In this document: positions 56,000 to 64,000 of the stretch, piece by piece
How the letters are laid out: each line of letters starts with the position of its first letter
Position numbering within the stretch: the first letter of the stretch is position 1
Assembly: GCF_020966635.1 (NCBI RefSeq)
Contig: NZ_JAJKFQ010000026.1
Location: 411,894 to 475,893, forward strand
Length of the DNA: 64,000 nt
Direction of reading: 5' to 3'
Origin: Stieleria sp. JC731
GTDB taxonomy: Bacteria > Planctomycetota > Planctomycetia > Pirellulales > Pirellulaceae
Notes under the pieces: model-generated
What the model was told of the DNA's origin: nothing
Databases searched by the model: none
Seen by the model: only the letters and a program-made list of their open reading frames with translations
Translations under genes and position numbers: made by a program

Positions 56000-57097
56000 C
56001 TAATTGACAGGATTCTTGGATGGCTCAGCGATCAGGAGCTCAATCTTTTTTTCAATCCCGTCAAGGTGGCAACTCTCTCGCAACACGCCGCTCCTATCGA
56101 TAAGCCAATAAGCTGGCAGCGTCGGCTCCCCGATTGACTTCATCAAAGGAGATTTGTCTCCCAACTCATGGAAGTGTTGTGGCCAAGTCATCTCCCTGGC
56201 CTTGATGAATTGCTGAAGCAGCTTCAGATCCGTGTCGCAGTTGATTCCAATGACTTCGAAACCGGAATCCAAGAAGCGGCTGCGTAATTCTTTCACTTTG
56301 GGGATTCCGGCAACACAGGGAGGACACCACGTCGCCCAAAATTCCAGCAGCACGACTTTGCCGTGGAAGTCACTTAAATTGACTTCCTTGCCTTCGGGAT
56401 CATGGAACCGCAGGTCCAACGGTTTGCCCACTCGATCAAGTTGTGATTTCAGCTGACTCGCCTTTTGATACACATAAGAACCTGAGTGAGCCGTTTTCAG
56501 AACGTCTTCAACCAATCGCAACGCGTTTTCCGTGTCACTGTACTTCGCGATATTCAGCAGCAGATAGTCGTCACTGAATCGAACCTTCGCGTCTGGCGAT
56601 TCGGCTCGAATTAACTTGCTTTGCTCGTCCACTTTCGCACGAGTCAAACGAACCAATCGCTCTGCTTCTTTCAAGTCAGACGTCCGATTGATTTGATTGG
56701 TACGGATGGTGATTCGTTTTCGAAGACTCAGATTCTCATCGTCCAAAAGATCGCTTTCAGCTTCCTCGAGTTCCTTCATCCTTTCTGCACTGGAACTCGC
56801 TGCGTAGTTCAGCAGTTCCATCCATGTTTCCCACGCTTCTTCGCCATGAGCGCTGTCTTGCTTGCCGGTGAATTGTTTAAAACGATCAGCGAGCAATCCT
56901 GCTTTTTTCGCTTGTCCATTGAGAAACCGCTCGATCTCAGCTTCACTCGAACCAGCAGGCTCAGCTTCGCGAAGCTCTTCGAACGCCGCGGACAGATTCA
57001 ACCAATCGTCTTGAACTGGCTCTTGACCGATTGCAACGACGGACACAATGGCAAACCAAACGAACAAGGCTTTAGAAACAAAATCACGAACGTTCAT
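56000..57097 (-). CDS. TlpA-like thioredoxin-fold protein
   Basis: A 365-residue exported protein. It has a signal peptide (SKALFVWFAIVSVVAIGQ), a helical N-terminal region of about 210 residues with charged coil-like stretches (ERMKELEEAESDLLDDENLS), and a C-terminal thioredoxin-like domain (about 225-365) with the active-site motif WCPPC in LLEFWATWCPPCVAGIP, and the cis-proline region EPTLPAYWLID. TlpA/ResA-type proteins reduce disulfides or assist cytochrome c maturation outside the membrane. AAGGGA 7 bases upstream of ATG 57097 decides the start over 57130. Confidence 0.88.
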   Translation of the reverse strand: MNVRDFVSKALFVWFAIVSVVAIGQEPVQDDWLNLSAAFEELREAEPAGSSEAEIERFLNGQAKKAGLLADRFKQFTGKQDSAHGEEAWETWMELLNYAASSSAERMKELEEAESDLLDDENLSLRKRITIRTNQINRTSDLKEAERLVRLTRAKVDEQSKLIRAESPDAKVRFSDDYLLLNIAKYSDTENALRLVEDVLKTAHSGSYVYQKASQLKSQLDRVGKPLDLRFHDPEGKEVNLSDFHGKVVLLEFWATWCPPCVAGIPKVKELRSRFLDSGFEVIGINCDTDLKLLQQFIKAREMTWPQHFHELGDKSPLMKSIGEPTLPAYWLIDRSGVLRESCHLDGIEKKIELLIAEPSKNPVN

Positions 57098-57187
57098 AGA
57101 AATCCCTTTCGAACTGGAGTAGCTCTTCATTCAAATCTTCACGACCAAAATACATTGGTAACTGGACGAGCCTGACACATTCGAAAA

Positions 57188-57511
57188 TCAATCGTGGAAG
57201 GTCCAACCACAGCTTGAACATGCCTCTTCGTCGGGAAGCATTTCATGCCCGCAGGCCAAACACGCCTCGTCGGCATCCGCTGTATCACAAGCAGAGGCCA
57301 AATCGCGCATCAACCGCTTCAGCAACCCGGTAGCGGTAGCCACATGTTGCCTTTCAACTTTCAATTTGATGCCACCCATTGCACCAGAGCGAAGCCAATT
57401 CGCTGACACCACGTGGTAGTCATCTAAGACCACCGAAATACCCTGGCTTTCAAGATGTGTTTTAGCTAGATCAGCTTCGACCGATTTGTCAAACGTCCAA
57501 ACAGTCTGCAT
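57188..57511 (-). CDS. DUF2007-like protein with C-terminal zinc ribbon
   Basis: A 107-residue protein. The N-terminal 65 residues resemble DUF2007 (TVWTFDKSVEADLAKTHLESQGISVVLDDYHV, then GGIKLKVERQHVATA). The C-terminus has a zinc-ribbon-like pair CLACGHE and CSSCGW. The family is thought to be a small signalling or binding domain, but no function is proven. The start at ATG 57511 has AAGGGT 7-10 bases upstream. It lies upstream of the TlpA gene on the same strand, 90 bases from its start. Confidence 0.75.
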   Translation of the reverse strand: MQTVWTFDKSVEADLAKTHLESQGISVVLDDYHVVSANWLRSGAMGGIKLKVERQHVATATGLLKRLMRDLASACDTADADEACLACGHEMLPDEEACSSCGWTFHD

Positions 57512-57611
57512 ACGAACACCCTTTAGGTAATTGCAATTTTCGCGGTGACTGACTGTCAACCGTTCGTCCTGTTTCGCGAGACATCAAACATTCCAGCAGA
57601 CACGTCAGCCT

Positions 57612-57992
57612 TTACGACGATATTGATTGATCCGAAAAATCCTTCCTCAGCACATAAGTTAGCAAACCAATTGCTGCAAATGTTTCCAGCAGGATCATCG
57701 CATTGATTTTAAATGAGACATTCCAAGGCGGACTAATTAGATAGTGACCTAGCACAAGCAAACTCATTCCCGAATAAATGAGAAGCGAATACCTGCCAAG
57801 CGTTTGCCAACGCTGCTCATAGTACCAATAGCCCGCGATAGCAAATGGTGTCATGACAAACCAAAACGCATCAACGATGCATGGGTTTAGCCATGTCGGT
57901 TCTGGGTATTCGGCGAAGTAGCAAATGTTGGCGACGTAATGCAAAATCGACGCCACCACGTTGAAGACGACAAGGCAAAACAGAAGTCGCAA
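57612..57992 (-). CDS. Hypothetical four-helix membrane protein, start uncertain
   Basis: 126 residues with four likely membrane helices (LLFCLVVFNVVASILHYV, IVDAFWFVMTPFAIAGYWYY, YSLLIYSGMSLLVLGHYL and NAMILLETFAAIGLLTYVL). The only in-frame start is TTG 57992, because an in-frame TAG lies a few codons upstream (near 58007). It could be a complete small protein, or the 3' remains of a longer gene whose start was lost by a frameshift. Function unknown. Confidence 0.5.
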   Translation of the reverse strand: MRLLFCLVVFNVVASILHYVANICYFAEYPEPTWLNPCIVDAFWFVMTPFAIAGYWYYEQRWQTLGRYSLLIYSGMSLLVLGHYLISPPWNVSFKINAMILLETFAAIGLLTYVLRKDFSDQSISS

Positions 57993-58325
57993 CTCGGGAC
58001 GGAACTAACCACCAGGACGCATTTGAATACCATTTGCAGAAAAGTTCCTGATCTGTCTCCCCATACGGCATCGCCCCACGAGGAATCATGCTCCCTTAAT
58101 TGAACCAGATTTCCCAGCATTGCTCTGCCCTACCCTAAACTGTCCCAAGCGTTGCCCTTCGTTATCAATTCCTTCCAAATCGCAGCAAGAAGCAAAATCA
58201 AGAAGAGCACCTCCCGTCCGTACAGCCGACACCCAGCGTCACCGCATCAATCCCGGAGGCAGTCGTCCAGGCCCAAAAAGCTGAATCCTGAATACGAAGA
58301 CAGAATTACAGAGTGATGACCGTGT
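57993..58325. other. Intergenic region, no gene seen
   Basis: About 330 bases. Two short minus-strand frames overlap the start of the four-helix gene in the other registers and may be its decayed 5' part or pure chance. No repeats or terminators noted. Confidence 0.4.
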
Positions 58326-59255
58326 CTAGGTGATATGCGAAGTCACATAAAACTCCCCTTGTTCGCTCACCAAGACCTCAACCCAAGGCTCTGAATTCGC
58401 GAATGTTCGCAGGACAACGGAACAGCCCTGATGCTCTGGCTCGGGTTCCTCTACCCAAGGAAAATGGCGACCACCAAGTTGCGCAAAAAATCGAGGCGGA
58501 GACTCAGGTTTCGCTTTCCCCAACAGTCCCGGGCGCGTCATCAGATTCGACCATGATGCCAACGTTTCGTAAAACGGAATGAAGCGTTCATCGGTGAACT
58601 CAATCTCAAATCGCTCATCAAGTTCATCTTCCATTTCCAAAATCGGAAATTCTTCGTGCACCGCAGCATACATGGGAAACCAACCGTCTTTACTTCGATC
58701 CGGCAGTGAGTCGAACCACTGCACACTGCCGACCTCGTAGTCATCGAGGCGAAGCTGCATCACACCCCGATCTTGTAAAACTGCATTTGGATGAATACTC
58801 ATGTTGACGACGAGCCAGTCGGTCTCAAAGTTAGCATCTGGGTTGAAATATCCGACTACTTTGGACTCGTGCGAGTTGGAACCGGGGGATCTCAACACAA
58901 TCACGGGATCGAGTACAGACCGCACCGCTTCGATCAGCTTTGTGAATTCTGTGTAAGCGTCCCCGAGATCGGCTTGAATCTTCAAATCAATCAAATGACG
59001 GTAAATTCGCTCGGCGATTTCATGGTCAGAACCCTCAACTGAGGAACATCCAACTGACGCAGCGAGTCGCTTCAGGTCTTCAGTGTCGAACTCGCCATGC
59101 ATCAATGCCATGGAAATGACGAAGTCCTTTCTCGCGAGTTGCTCAATTCGTTCCTCGCCCTGTGATTTACAACGAGTCACCTCGGCCATTAGGTCCAGAA
59201 CCGAATCGGGCAACGCACTGACGAAGCGGAGTTTGTATTGCTGAAAATCTGCCAT
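58326..59255 (-). CDS. Hypothetical soluble protein
   Basis: A 309-residue acidic protein with no signal peptide and no membrane helix. Its N-terminal 120 residues are helical (LDLMAEVTRCKSQGEERIEQL, IAERIYRHLIDLKIQADLG). The C-terminal half looks beta-rich with many aromatic residues (VGYFNPDANFETDWLVVNMS, SVQWFDSLPDRSKDGWFPMYAAVHEEF). I recognise no catalytic motif. It resembles in general size and character the immunity or adaptor proteins found in polymorphic toxin regions, but there is no toxin gene beside it. ATG 59255 has no clear ribosome site. Confidence 0.6.
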   Translation of the reverse strand: MADFQQYKLRFVSALPDSVLDLMAEVTRCKSQGEERIEQLARKDFVISMALMHGEFDTEDLKRLAASVGCSSVEGSDHEIAERIYRHLIDLKIQADLGDAYTEFTKLIEAVRSVLDPVIVLRSPGSNSHESKVVGYFNPDANFETDWLVVNMSIHPNAVLQDRGVMQLRLDDYEVGSVQWFDSLPDRSKDGWFPMYAAVHEEFPILEMEDELDERFEIEFTDERFIPFYETLASWSNLMTRPGLLGKAKPESPPRFFAQLGGRHFPWVEEPEPEHQGCSVVLRTFANSEPWVEVLVSEQGEFYVTSHIT

Positions 59256-59457
59256 TTCGAAAAATCACCGGGTGAGAAAAGAAAAAACTGAAGCATCGGC
59301 GAAAAAGGTAAATCGATCAATTTACACAACATGCTGCACTTCTGTTCCAAAGCGGAAGACGTAGATATTGATAAATTCGGATCCGGGACGACCTCGCATT
59401 TGATATTCGGAATATAGGGTAACGTCACTTTCACGCGTCAACCGATACACCGCCGCC

Positions 59458-59925
59458 TCAAAGCTCTTTATGGAACGGCTTTCTGATTGCACGCGGCGCG
59501 AGCCATGGTGTGACGGAGAACGGCATTAAAAAGAGTCCGAAGAATGCGCCAATGGCGGCCCAACCTGCTGGCTCAATCTCGTTTTCCAGTTTGATCATCG
59601 GACCAATGAAATACAGCAGTCCCGCAACAAGCACGGCGCCGAACAACGGCCCAATCCACCAGAAAAACATCCTCCAGAACAACGGGCACTGCTTTCTAAG
59701 TCGGCGGACATATGTTTGCACGTTCTCGCCACTGTCATGCCAACAGAAATTCTTAAGCGAGTCCGACTGCCGGCAGTGTGAGCACATCGTGCCTAGCGTC
59801 TGAGAGAATGGGTTGCACAGTCCAATCCAATTTCTACCGGTCACCATCGTAGGTTTTCCACACTTTATATGGACGTACGTCCGACCCTCAATCTTCGTCG
59901 GGTGATCTTCGGATCTCATCTGCAT
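59458..59925 (-). CDS. Small membrane protein with H/C-rich N-terminal motif, paralogue B
   Basis: A 155-residue protein with the same design as the protein at 17602-18081. The N-terminus has RTYVHIKC (His19, Cys22), then PTMV, PFS, and CSHC (Cys48, Cys51). The first Cys to CxxC distance is 26, identical in both proteins. Two hydrophobic helices follow (WIGPLFGAVLVAGLLYFIG and WAAIGAFFGLFLMPFSV). The other sequence shows little identity outside the motif. A metal-binding cytoplasmic or lumenal head with a two-helix anchor is the best description. Start ATG 59925, or 59919. Confidence 0.65.
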   Translation of the reverse strand: MQMRSEDHPTKIEGRTYVHIKCGKPTMVTGRNWIGLCNPFSQTLGTMCSHCRQSDSLKNFCWHDSGENVQTYVRRLRKQCPLFWRMFFWWIGPLFGAVLVAGLLYFIGPMIKLENEIEPAGWAAIGAFFGLFLMPFSVTPWLAPRAIRKPFHKEL

Positions 59926-60049
59926 GCTGCACAGTCTCGTGAGAAGGAATGCATGCTGTCACACGTGAAAATTCCAGATTGTACCTGCATCAAACGGTCG
60001 CAATCAGGATTGCCGAGCATTGTACAAATCGGGACACAACCACCTTTCA

Positions 60050-60544
60050 CTAGAACGCTGTGCTCATCCAAACATTTGCTTTCGGTGCCGGCAATGACTT
60101 CGCATAGGTGAAAACCGCGATCATGACCGCCACACATGTGACTGAGGCCATCAATGCTCTTAGCGACAGCCTGCCTTTAATCACAACTTGTGAGGCGATC
60201 GACAAGAAAACGAACGCAGCAACAAAGAATGCCGCATTGATGACGATCGCTGCTTTTGAACGATGACTTTCACCGACCTCGATGCGAATGTCCCCGAATG
60301 CGTGTTCCAGCGGCGAATGTAAAACCCCGAATGGTGATCGGACCCAAAATTGCTCCGTTGTTGTAGCAACCGGCCATCCATAGGTTCTGACGCCTGAGTA
60401 CCCGGACAGTCTTCCTGACCCTGGAGTAGGTACGAACTGGATACCGTTTTTCACTCTCGGAATGGACAAGCTTAGAACGAACGACAACAGCGACAGCAAA
60501 AACACCCCGACAACAAACACACGCATTGACGTGGTCAATCGCAT
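60050..60544 (-). CDS. Hypothetical small membrane protein
   Basis: 164 residues with a signal-like or membrane helix at the N-terminus (RVFVVGVFLLSLLSFVLSL), a short outer segment, and two further helices (IVINAAFFVAAFVFLSIAS and RALMASVTCVAVMIAVFTYA). No family recognised. It follows another small membrane protein on the same strand, about 200 bases downstream of it. ATG 60544 or 60526. Confidence 0.55.
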   Translation of the reverse strand: MRLTTSMRVFVVGVFLLSLLSFVLSLSIPRVKNGIQFVPTPGSGRLSGYSGVRTYGWPVATTTEQFWVRSPFGVLHSPLEHAFGDIRIEVGESHRSKAAIVINAAFFVAAFVFLSIASQVVIKGRLSLRALMASVTCVAVMIAVFTYAKSLPAPKANVWMSTAF

Positions 60545-60748
60545 CGATCAGCTGTGATTTGCTTGAGGAAGGAATGGAGAGCAACAAACAGGAGTCGAGC
60601 AATTCCAGTGAACCTACAGACTGCAACTTAGCTCCAACTACATGCATCACTCGCAACAGAAAATCGCCGAAGTGCGTTCATCGTAGCCTGCTTCACCGCG
60701 ACGATTGGCGAGCGCGTAACGAGATCGAACTAACGAAAATTTCTCGAT

Positions 60749-61252
60749 CTACGCGGTATTCGACTCGATCTGAATCGTATTGTGTCTGTCAAAGACGATG
60801 CACGCCAACTTTCCGCCACTGATGCCCAGGAATACAGCGATAAACATCTGCCCTGCGATCATATACCCTTTCGGATCGGGAAGCTTCTCCTCTCTCACCG
60901 AGCGGTTACGATACCGTGGATCTGAACGATCAAAATCTGGGATCACATCGCCCGTGTTGCGGTCGATCCAAACTGTTCGTACTGCATTTCGATAGCCAAA
61001 GCCAATCGCCTGCGTCGAAGGGAAGTCACCGCGATACGCATAGAACTCATCCTCCCCACCGAAACTAAGTGCGCTCGAATACAAAACGACAGGCACCAAA
61101 AAGCCGATCGAAAATGCCTTCGCTTTGTCAGCCCCCACGAACGCAACAACAGCGATCCCCGCAACGAAGACGAAATTGCAAACAACGGAGATCGATGCAA
61201 TCAGTCCACCGTTCCGAAGCGACGCGATCCCCAACGCCAAGAAGAAGATCAA
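60749..61252 (-). CDS. Hypothetical small membrane protein
   Basis: 167 residues. It has helices at the N-terminus (IFFLALGIASLRNGGLIASIS, VFVAGIAVVAFVG, SIGFLVPVVLYSSALSF), an extramembrane segment of about 65 residues (DRSDPRYRNRSVREEKLPDPKG) and a C-terminal helix (GYMIAGQMFIAVFLGISGG). It starts with TTG if the longest frame is right. No known family, but the C-terminal GQMFIAVFLGISGG helix recalls other planctomycete hypothetical membrane proteins. Confidence 0.55.
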   Translation of the reverse strand: MIFFLALGIASLRNGGLIASISVVCNFVFVAGIAVVAFVGADKAKAFSIGFLVPVVLYSSALSFGGEDEFYAYRGDFPSTQAIGFGYRNAVRTVWIDRNTGDVIPDFDRSDPRYRNRSVREEKLPDPKGYMIAGQMFIAVFLGISGGKLACIVFDRHNTIQIESNTA

Positions 61253-61376
61253 AAAAAGAAGTTCGCGAAGCGTGAGACGAATCGTACCGTTCCCCTAGAT
61301 GAGAAATGAATCCCAACAAAATACTCGACATAGTCTGGCGATACCGCCGTATTCCTCAGCAGCATACCACCGCCTC

Positions 61377-62360
61377 TCATTCACGCGAAATACTCTCGCC
61401 CTTCGCCCTGGTGGACCACGCGTTTAAAAGGTCGCTGTCAACGGAATTGCTGACAAGCTGTACTGCCCCATCGGCAAACAGGCAGTTTGCCCCCGCACTG
61501 TGAAAACTGTAAATCCCGGTCATGTTCTCGTAGTTTACTTTGCCATTGTGCGGCGCAAGCCATGCAAAATGCGTGCTGATTGCCCAGGCGGCTTGATGAT
61601 TGTCTGACCCTAAGTTGCCTGAATACGGCCAGGCTTCGACAAGTTCTCCGTTGCTGTAGAAGTCAGGCCGCCCCGCTCGCTCCGCTACCAACATCGTATT
61701 TGAAAGACCGTCGGTGATATCTCGGAATTTGGCAATGCGGTAAGAGACCGGAACGATCGAATCACGTTCGTAACGATAGGTTGGTTCCCCCCATGCACCA
61801 AACGCAACGTTCGACAAATAAGGTGGGCGATCACCAGCAGGCTGGCTTGCAGCAGCGCCACCAACGATTTCGTAGTCGGATCGTGCAGCCGTTCCGACGA
61901 TTTCGCTCGATGGCTTTCCACCATTGTATCTCAGTATCTCAGGGACTCTTTGACTCGGTGTTGACGTCGATGGGCACAGGAATACTGCAAGCTCGGTGTT
62001 GACCCAAGATTGATTCGCATCATCCGTCGCTGCGACTGAAAAATCGATCTTATCTGCCATCCCTGAATGTTCGAGTCGTGAAAGAAGCGTTGCTCGCCAT
62101 GAATAACAATGAAACTCATCCAACGCCGACGGTGGGTTCGCTCGGAATGCTGCGTTGTACAACGAAGGCAGTTGTCGCATTGACGATTCGTAATTCTGAA
62201 TCGAAAGCCCAACTTGCCGTAAATGATTTGTACAGGTCGTTCGTCTCATCGATTCTCGCACCCGCTGGATTGCTGGAATCGAGATTGCAAACAGCATACC
62301 CAGAATTGCAACAACAACGACCAACTCAATAATCGTTAATGCGGGTCGGCGCTTGACCAT
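61377..62360 (-). CDS. DUF1559 prepilin-like protein
   Basis: A 327-residue protein with an N-terminal type IV pilin-like methylation/cleavage segment (ALTIIELVVVVAILGMLFAI), the planctomycete DUF1559 body (RRTTCTNHLRQVGLSIQNYE, FLCPSTSTPSQRV, DITDGLSNTMLVAERAG) and the C-terminal HSAGANCLFADGAVQLVS signature. These proteins are numerous in planctomycetes and are exported as pseudopilins. GGAG lies 8 bases before ATG 62360. It is encoded alone between small genes. Confidence 0.92.
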   Translation of the reverse strand: MVKRRPALTIIELVVVVAILGMLFAISIPAIQRVRESMRRTTCTNHLRQVGLSIQNYESSMRQLPSLYNAAFRANPPSALDEFHCYSWRATLLSRLEHSGMADKIDFSVAATDDANQSWVNTELAVFLCPSTSTPSQRVPEILRYNGGKPSSEIVGTAARSDYEIVGGAAASQPAGDRPPYLSNVAFGAWGEPTYRYERDSIVPVSYRIAKFRDITDGLSNTMLVAERAGRPDFYSNGELVEAWPYSGNLGSDNHQAAWAISTHFAWLAPHNGKVNYENMTGIYSFHSAGANCLFADGAVQLVSNSVDSDLLNAWSTRAKGESISRE

Positions 62361-62530
62361 GGTCAAATCTCCAGGAGAAGATGAATCGTTCGCATCTGTA
62401 AACAGATGCGCAACAAGCGATCATTTGTTTAAAAATGATTCCCCTTTAAAAAATCCAGTTCATGGTCCGTCGCCGTGAAAACAGAGATGAACAGGATCCA
62501 ATTAAATCAACCGATATCCCGCTAGCCTCG

Positions 62531-63118
62531 TCAATTTCTGGGACGCTCGCTTTTATCACGGCCAGAGAAAATGCTGCGACTCGCCTCGGATCCCCAGGTC
62601 CGCGCGTTGTGCTCCGCTGAAGAGCCCGGTGCAATCGTCAACCATTGCCAATCGCCTCGATGGACGATCCTTGCAATCAAACAAACCTGCCCGACATGAT
62701 AGGTCAAATGTGCCACGGACCGCATAATCGCTTGTGGGATCGAATGAGCTTCCCCTCGGATGTAGATCGTCGTTCCAACATTGTGTTCGTCAATTGTATC
62801 TAGAGCGTTCACCAACGCGTCCCAACCCAAATCGAAATGCTCAAGCAAAGACGCCCGATCGCCTTCCCAATCAACAAACTCCGCTTCCCGATCACGATCA
62901 GGCTTTTCACCATCGCTCGTCAAGAAGTCCGTCCATCGGCTCTGAAGGTTGCCTCCTAAATGGCGCAGAATGACTGCAACCGAATTGATCCCTGTCTCAG
63001 GACGACAAAACAACTCTTCGTCAGAGAGCTGCTCCACCGTCGCATCAATCATCCGTCGATACGACGCAACGGCTTCACGCACCACATCGATCCAAACAGT
63101 TGTTGCTAATTCATCCAC
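62531..63118 (-). CDS. DinB superfamily protein (DUF1572-like)
   Basis: A 195-residue four-helix protein. Metal-binding histidines are visible in ILRHLGGN (about residue 53) and SVAHLTYHVGQ (about 137-141). It resembles DUF1572, a DinB/YfiT-related family of metal-dependent enzymes without known substrate. It differs from the DinB-like protein at 10592 in sequence. It is transcribed in the small-gene run and has no obvious partner. Confidence 0.8.
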   Translation of the reverse strand: MDELATTVWIDVVREAVASYRRMIDATVEQLSDEELFCRPETGINSVAVILRHLGGNLQSRWTDFLTSDGEKPDRDREAEFVDWEGDRASLLEHFDLGWDALVNALDTIDEHNVGTTIYIRGEAHSIPQAIMRSVAHLTYHVGQVCLIARIVHRGDWQWLTIAPGSSAEHNARTWGSEASRSIFSGRDKSERPRN

Positions 63119-63509
63119 GGCACCACCTCAAGAGAATTCAAACCTAAAGAATCGCAAACACCTCATCCACTGCAACAACGCATTTTCGAATCTGTAAAAC
63201 AACTGTGGGTACCAATCGTTTCCTCGACAGACATTCGTCGTTTCAATTTCTAGGGCGCATGGATTCGTCCTCTCTTTTACCAGAACAGTTCTATCACTGC
63301 CCCAAGTGAACCGGCAGACGCAAGTATCCCTTCATCGGTCCAGCCAAGGCCAACTCAAGGACAAATTGACAAACCCTTCATCACATCTCAGTGATCCAGT
63401 TATGCCATCCAGACGCGAACTCGAATCACTCCGCTTCCAGGCAAGAGGCCAGCAATTTCGAACCAACGAGATCGATTGTACGAGAACCGAAAGATCTTAA
63501 CAGCAAGAC
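63119..63509. other. Intergenic region, no gene seen
   Basis: About 390 bases. A plus-strand frame at 63306-63500 shows no protein-like features. No repeats or attC-like site were found. Confidence 0.4.
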
Positions 63510-63998
63510 CTACCACGCGATGAAACTACCAGAGCGATGATCGTAAATCTCTTCATGCCACTCGCTGGTTTCTGCGGCATTTCGTCGATCCATGCCAATT
63601 GGAGTCGTCGCCGTGACGGGATTCTCCAACCGAACGACAACATCGTTGCCACGTGGCCCGCCACAGCTAGTATCAAGAATCGAATTTCCTCTCGCAATCT
63701 CGGCGTCGACAATGACATTCAACGCAGGACAAAGAAGACAGCGATGATAGACGATCAACAACGAACGCGCAGCCTGCTCGCAACGAGCCAAATGACTTGG
63801 TAACCCCAACGACGAACTTTCGATCTTTGACAAGTGCGTGCTAATCGCCTTCTGGTCATCGCCATCGAGTAGCATCTCAATGAGCTTGGGTAGGTAAACG
63901 TCGTATTCATCGGATGCCCCTGGGACTTTACCGATGCCAATCGGATCCCAGCAGTGCAGCAATGCATCGCGCACAACTCCTTCAAGCTGGGATCGCAT
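63510..63998 (-). CDS. Hypothetical protein, possibly cut by the window edge
   Basis: 162 residues if the ATG at 63998 is the start; the frame may continue beyond the window. The N-terminal half (LLHCWDPIGIGKVPGASDEYDVYLPKLIEMLL) resembles a widespread family of small helical proteins that carry a WDPIGV...DEYD pattern. The C-terminal half (YHRCLLCPALNVIVDAEIARGNS, then HEEIYDHRSGSF) is not recognised and may be a second domain. Function unknown. Confidence 0.5.
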   Translation of the reverse strand: MRSQLEGVVRDALLHCWDPIGIGKVPGASDEYDVYLPKLIEMLLDGDDQKAISTHLSKIESSSLGLPSHLARCEQAARSLLIVYHRCLLCPALNVIVDAEIARGNSILDTSCGGPRGNDVVVRLENPVTATTPIGMDRRNAAETSEWHEEIYDHRSGSFIAW

Positions 63999-64000
63999 GC

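Noticed and set aside
54737-63998. An integron cassette array
   Set aside because: The same-strand small genes suggested it, but I found no integrase gene and no attC-like sites with GTTRRRY/RYYYAAC ends and inverted arms in the gaps.

Overview
The window looks like chromosome from a planctomycete, most likely a Pirellulaceae member close to Rhodopirellula. It carries a split DUF1553/DUF1549 cytochrome plus DUF1501 pair, a PVC-type dehydrogenase-cytochrome, a DUF1559 prepilin-like protein, a PEP-CTERM protein, secreted FG-GAP and PQQ-propeller proteins, and a protein with an NPYASP N-terminus. Shine-Dalgarno sites are weak and TTG/GTG starts are common. This placement comes from family content alone. 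I saw no rRNA, tRNA, CRISPR array, transposase or integrase gene.

Layout. 0-11 kb: a sugar isomerase-like protein, a lipoprotein dehydrogenase-cytochrome, a very large protein resembling pyrophosphate-type PEP carboxykinase, a secreted FG-GAP protein, and a TetR-DinB pair with two operator-like palindromes. 11-20 kb: a CHAT-like protein lacking its catalytic residues, a SulP transporter fused to carbonic anhydrase, and small membrane proteins. 20-30 kb: an altronate/galactarate dehydratase-type enzyme, sucCD, a polytopic membrane protein, a PQQ propeller, an orphan MoxR ATPase, a Gfo/Idh/MocA oxidoreductase and a P-II protein. 30-40 kb: an OYE-type oxidoreductase and a DHDPS-like aldolase divergent from an AraC regulator, a PEP-CTERM protein, then the DUF1501 and cytochrome pair. 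41-45 kb: an ArsR-bacterioferritin-DsrE run, then alanine dehydrogenase. 45-53 kb: AMP nucleosidase, a three-gene type III polyketide synthase cluster, an asparaginase-like hydrolase and nadB. 53-64 kb: an almost wholly minus-strand run of a serine hydrolase, a TlpA thioredoxin and many small hypothetical or membrane proteins.

The most notable non-coding structure is a family of 87-bp units with internal dyad symmetry, in three arrays (7.6, 11.2 and 36.7 kb). A separate array of about 100-bp units (30.4 kb) contains two strong palindromes. All lie at gene 3' ends. A 14-bp tandem repeat sits beside one array.

Working together: sucCD, alanine dehydrogenase, nadB, the possible PEP carboxykinase and P-II belong to central carbon and nitrogen metabolism. 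The type III PKS, methyltransferase and flavoprotein genes probably make a methylated, oxidised alkylresorcinol- or pyrone-type lipid. ArsR, bacterioferritin and DsrE look like an iron or redox response unit. The AraC-controlled pair looks catabolic. Functions are assigned by reading motifs only; no search was run.
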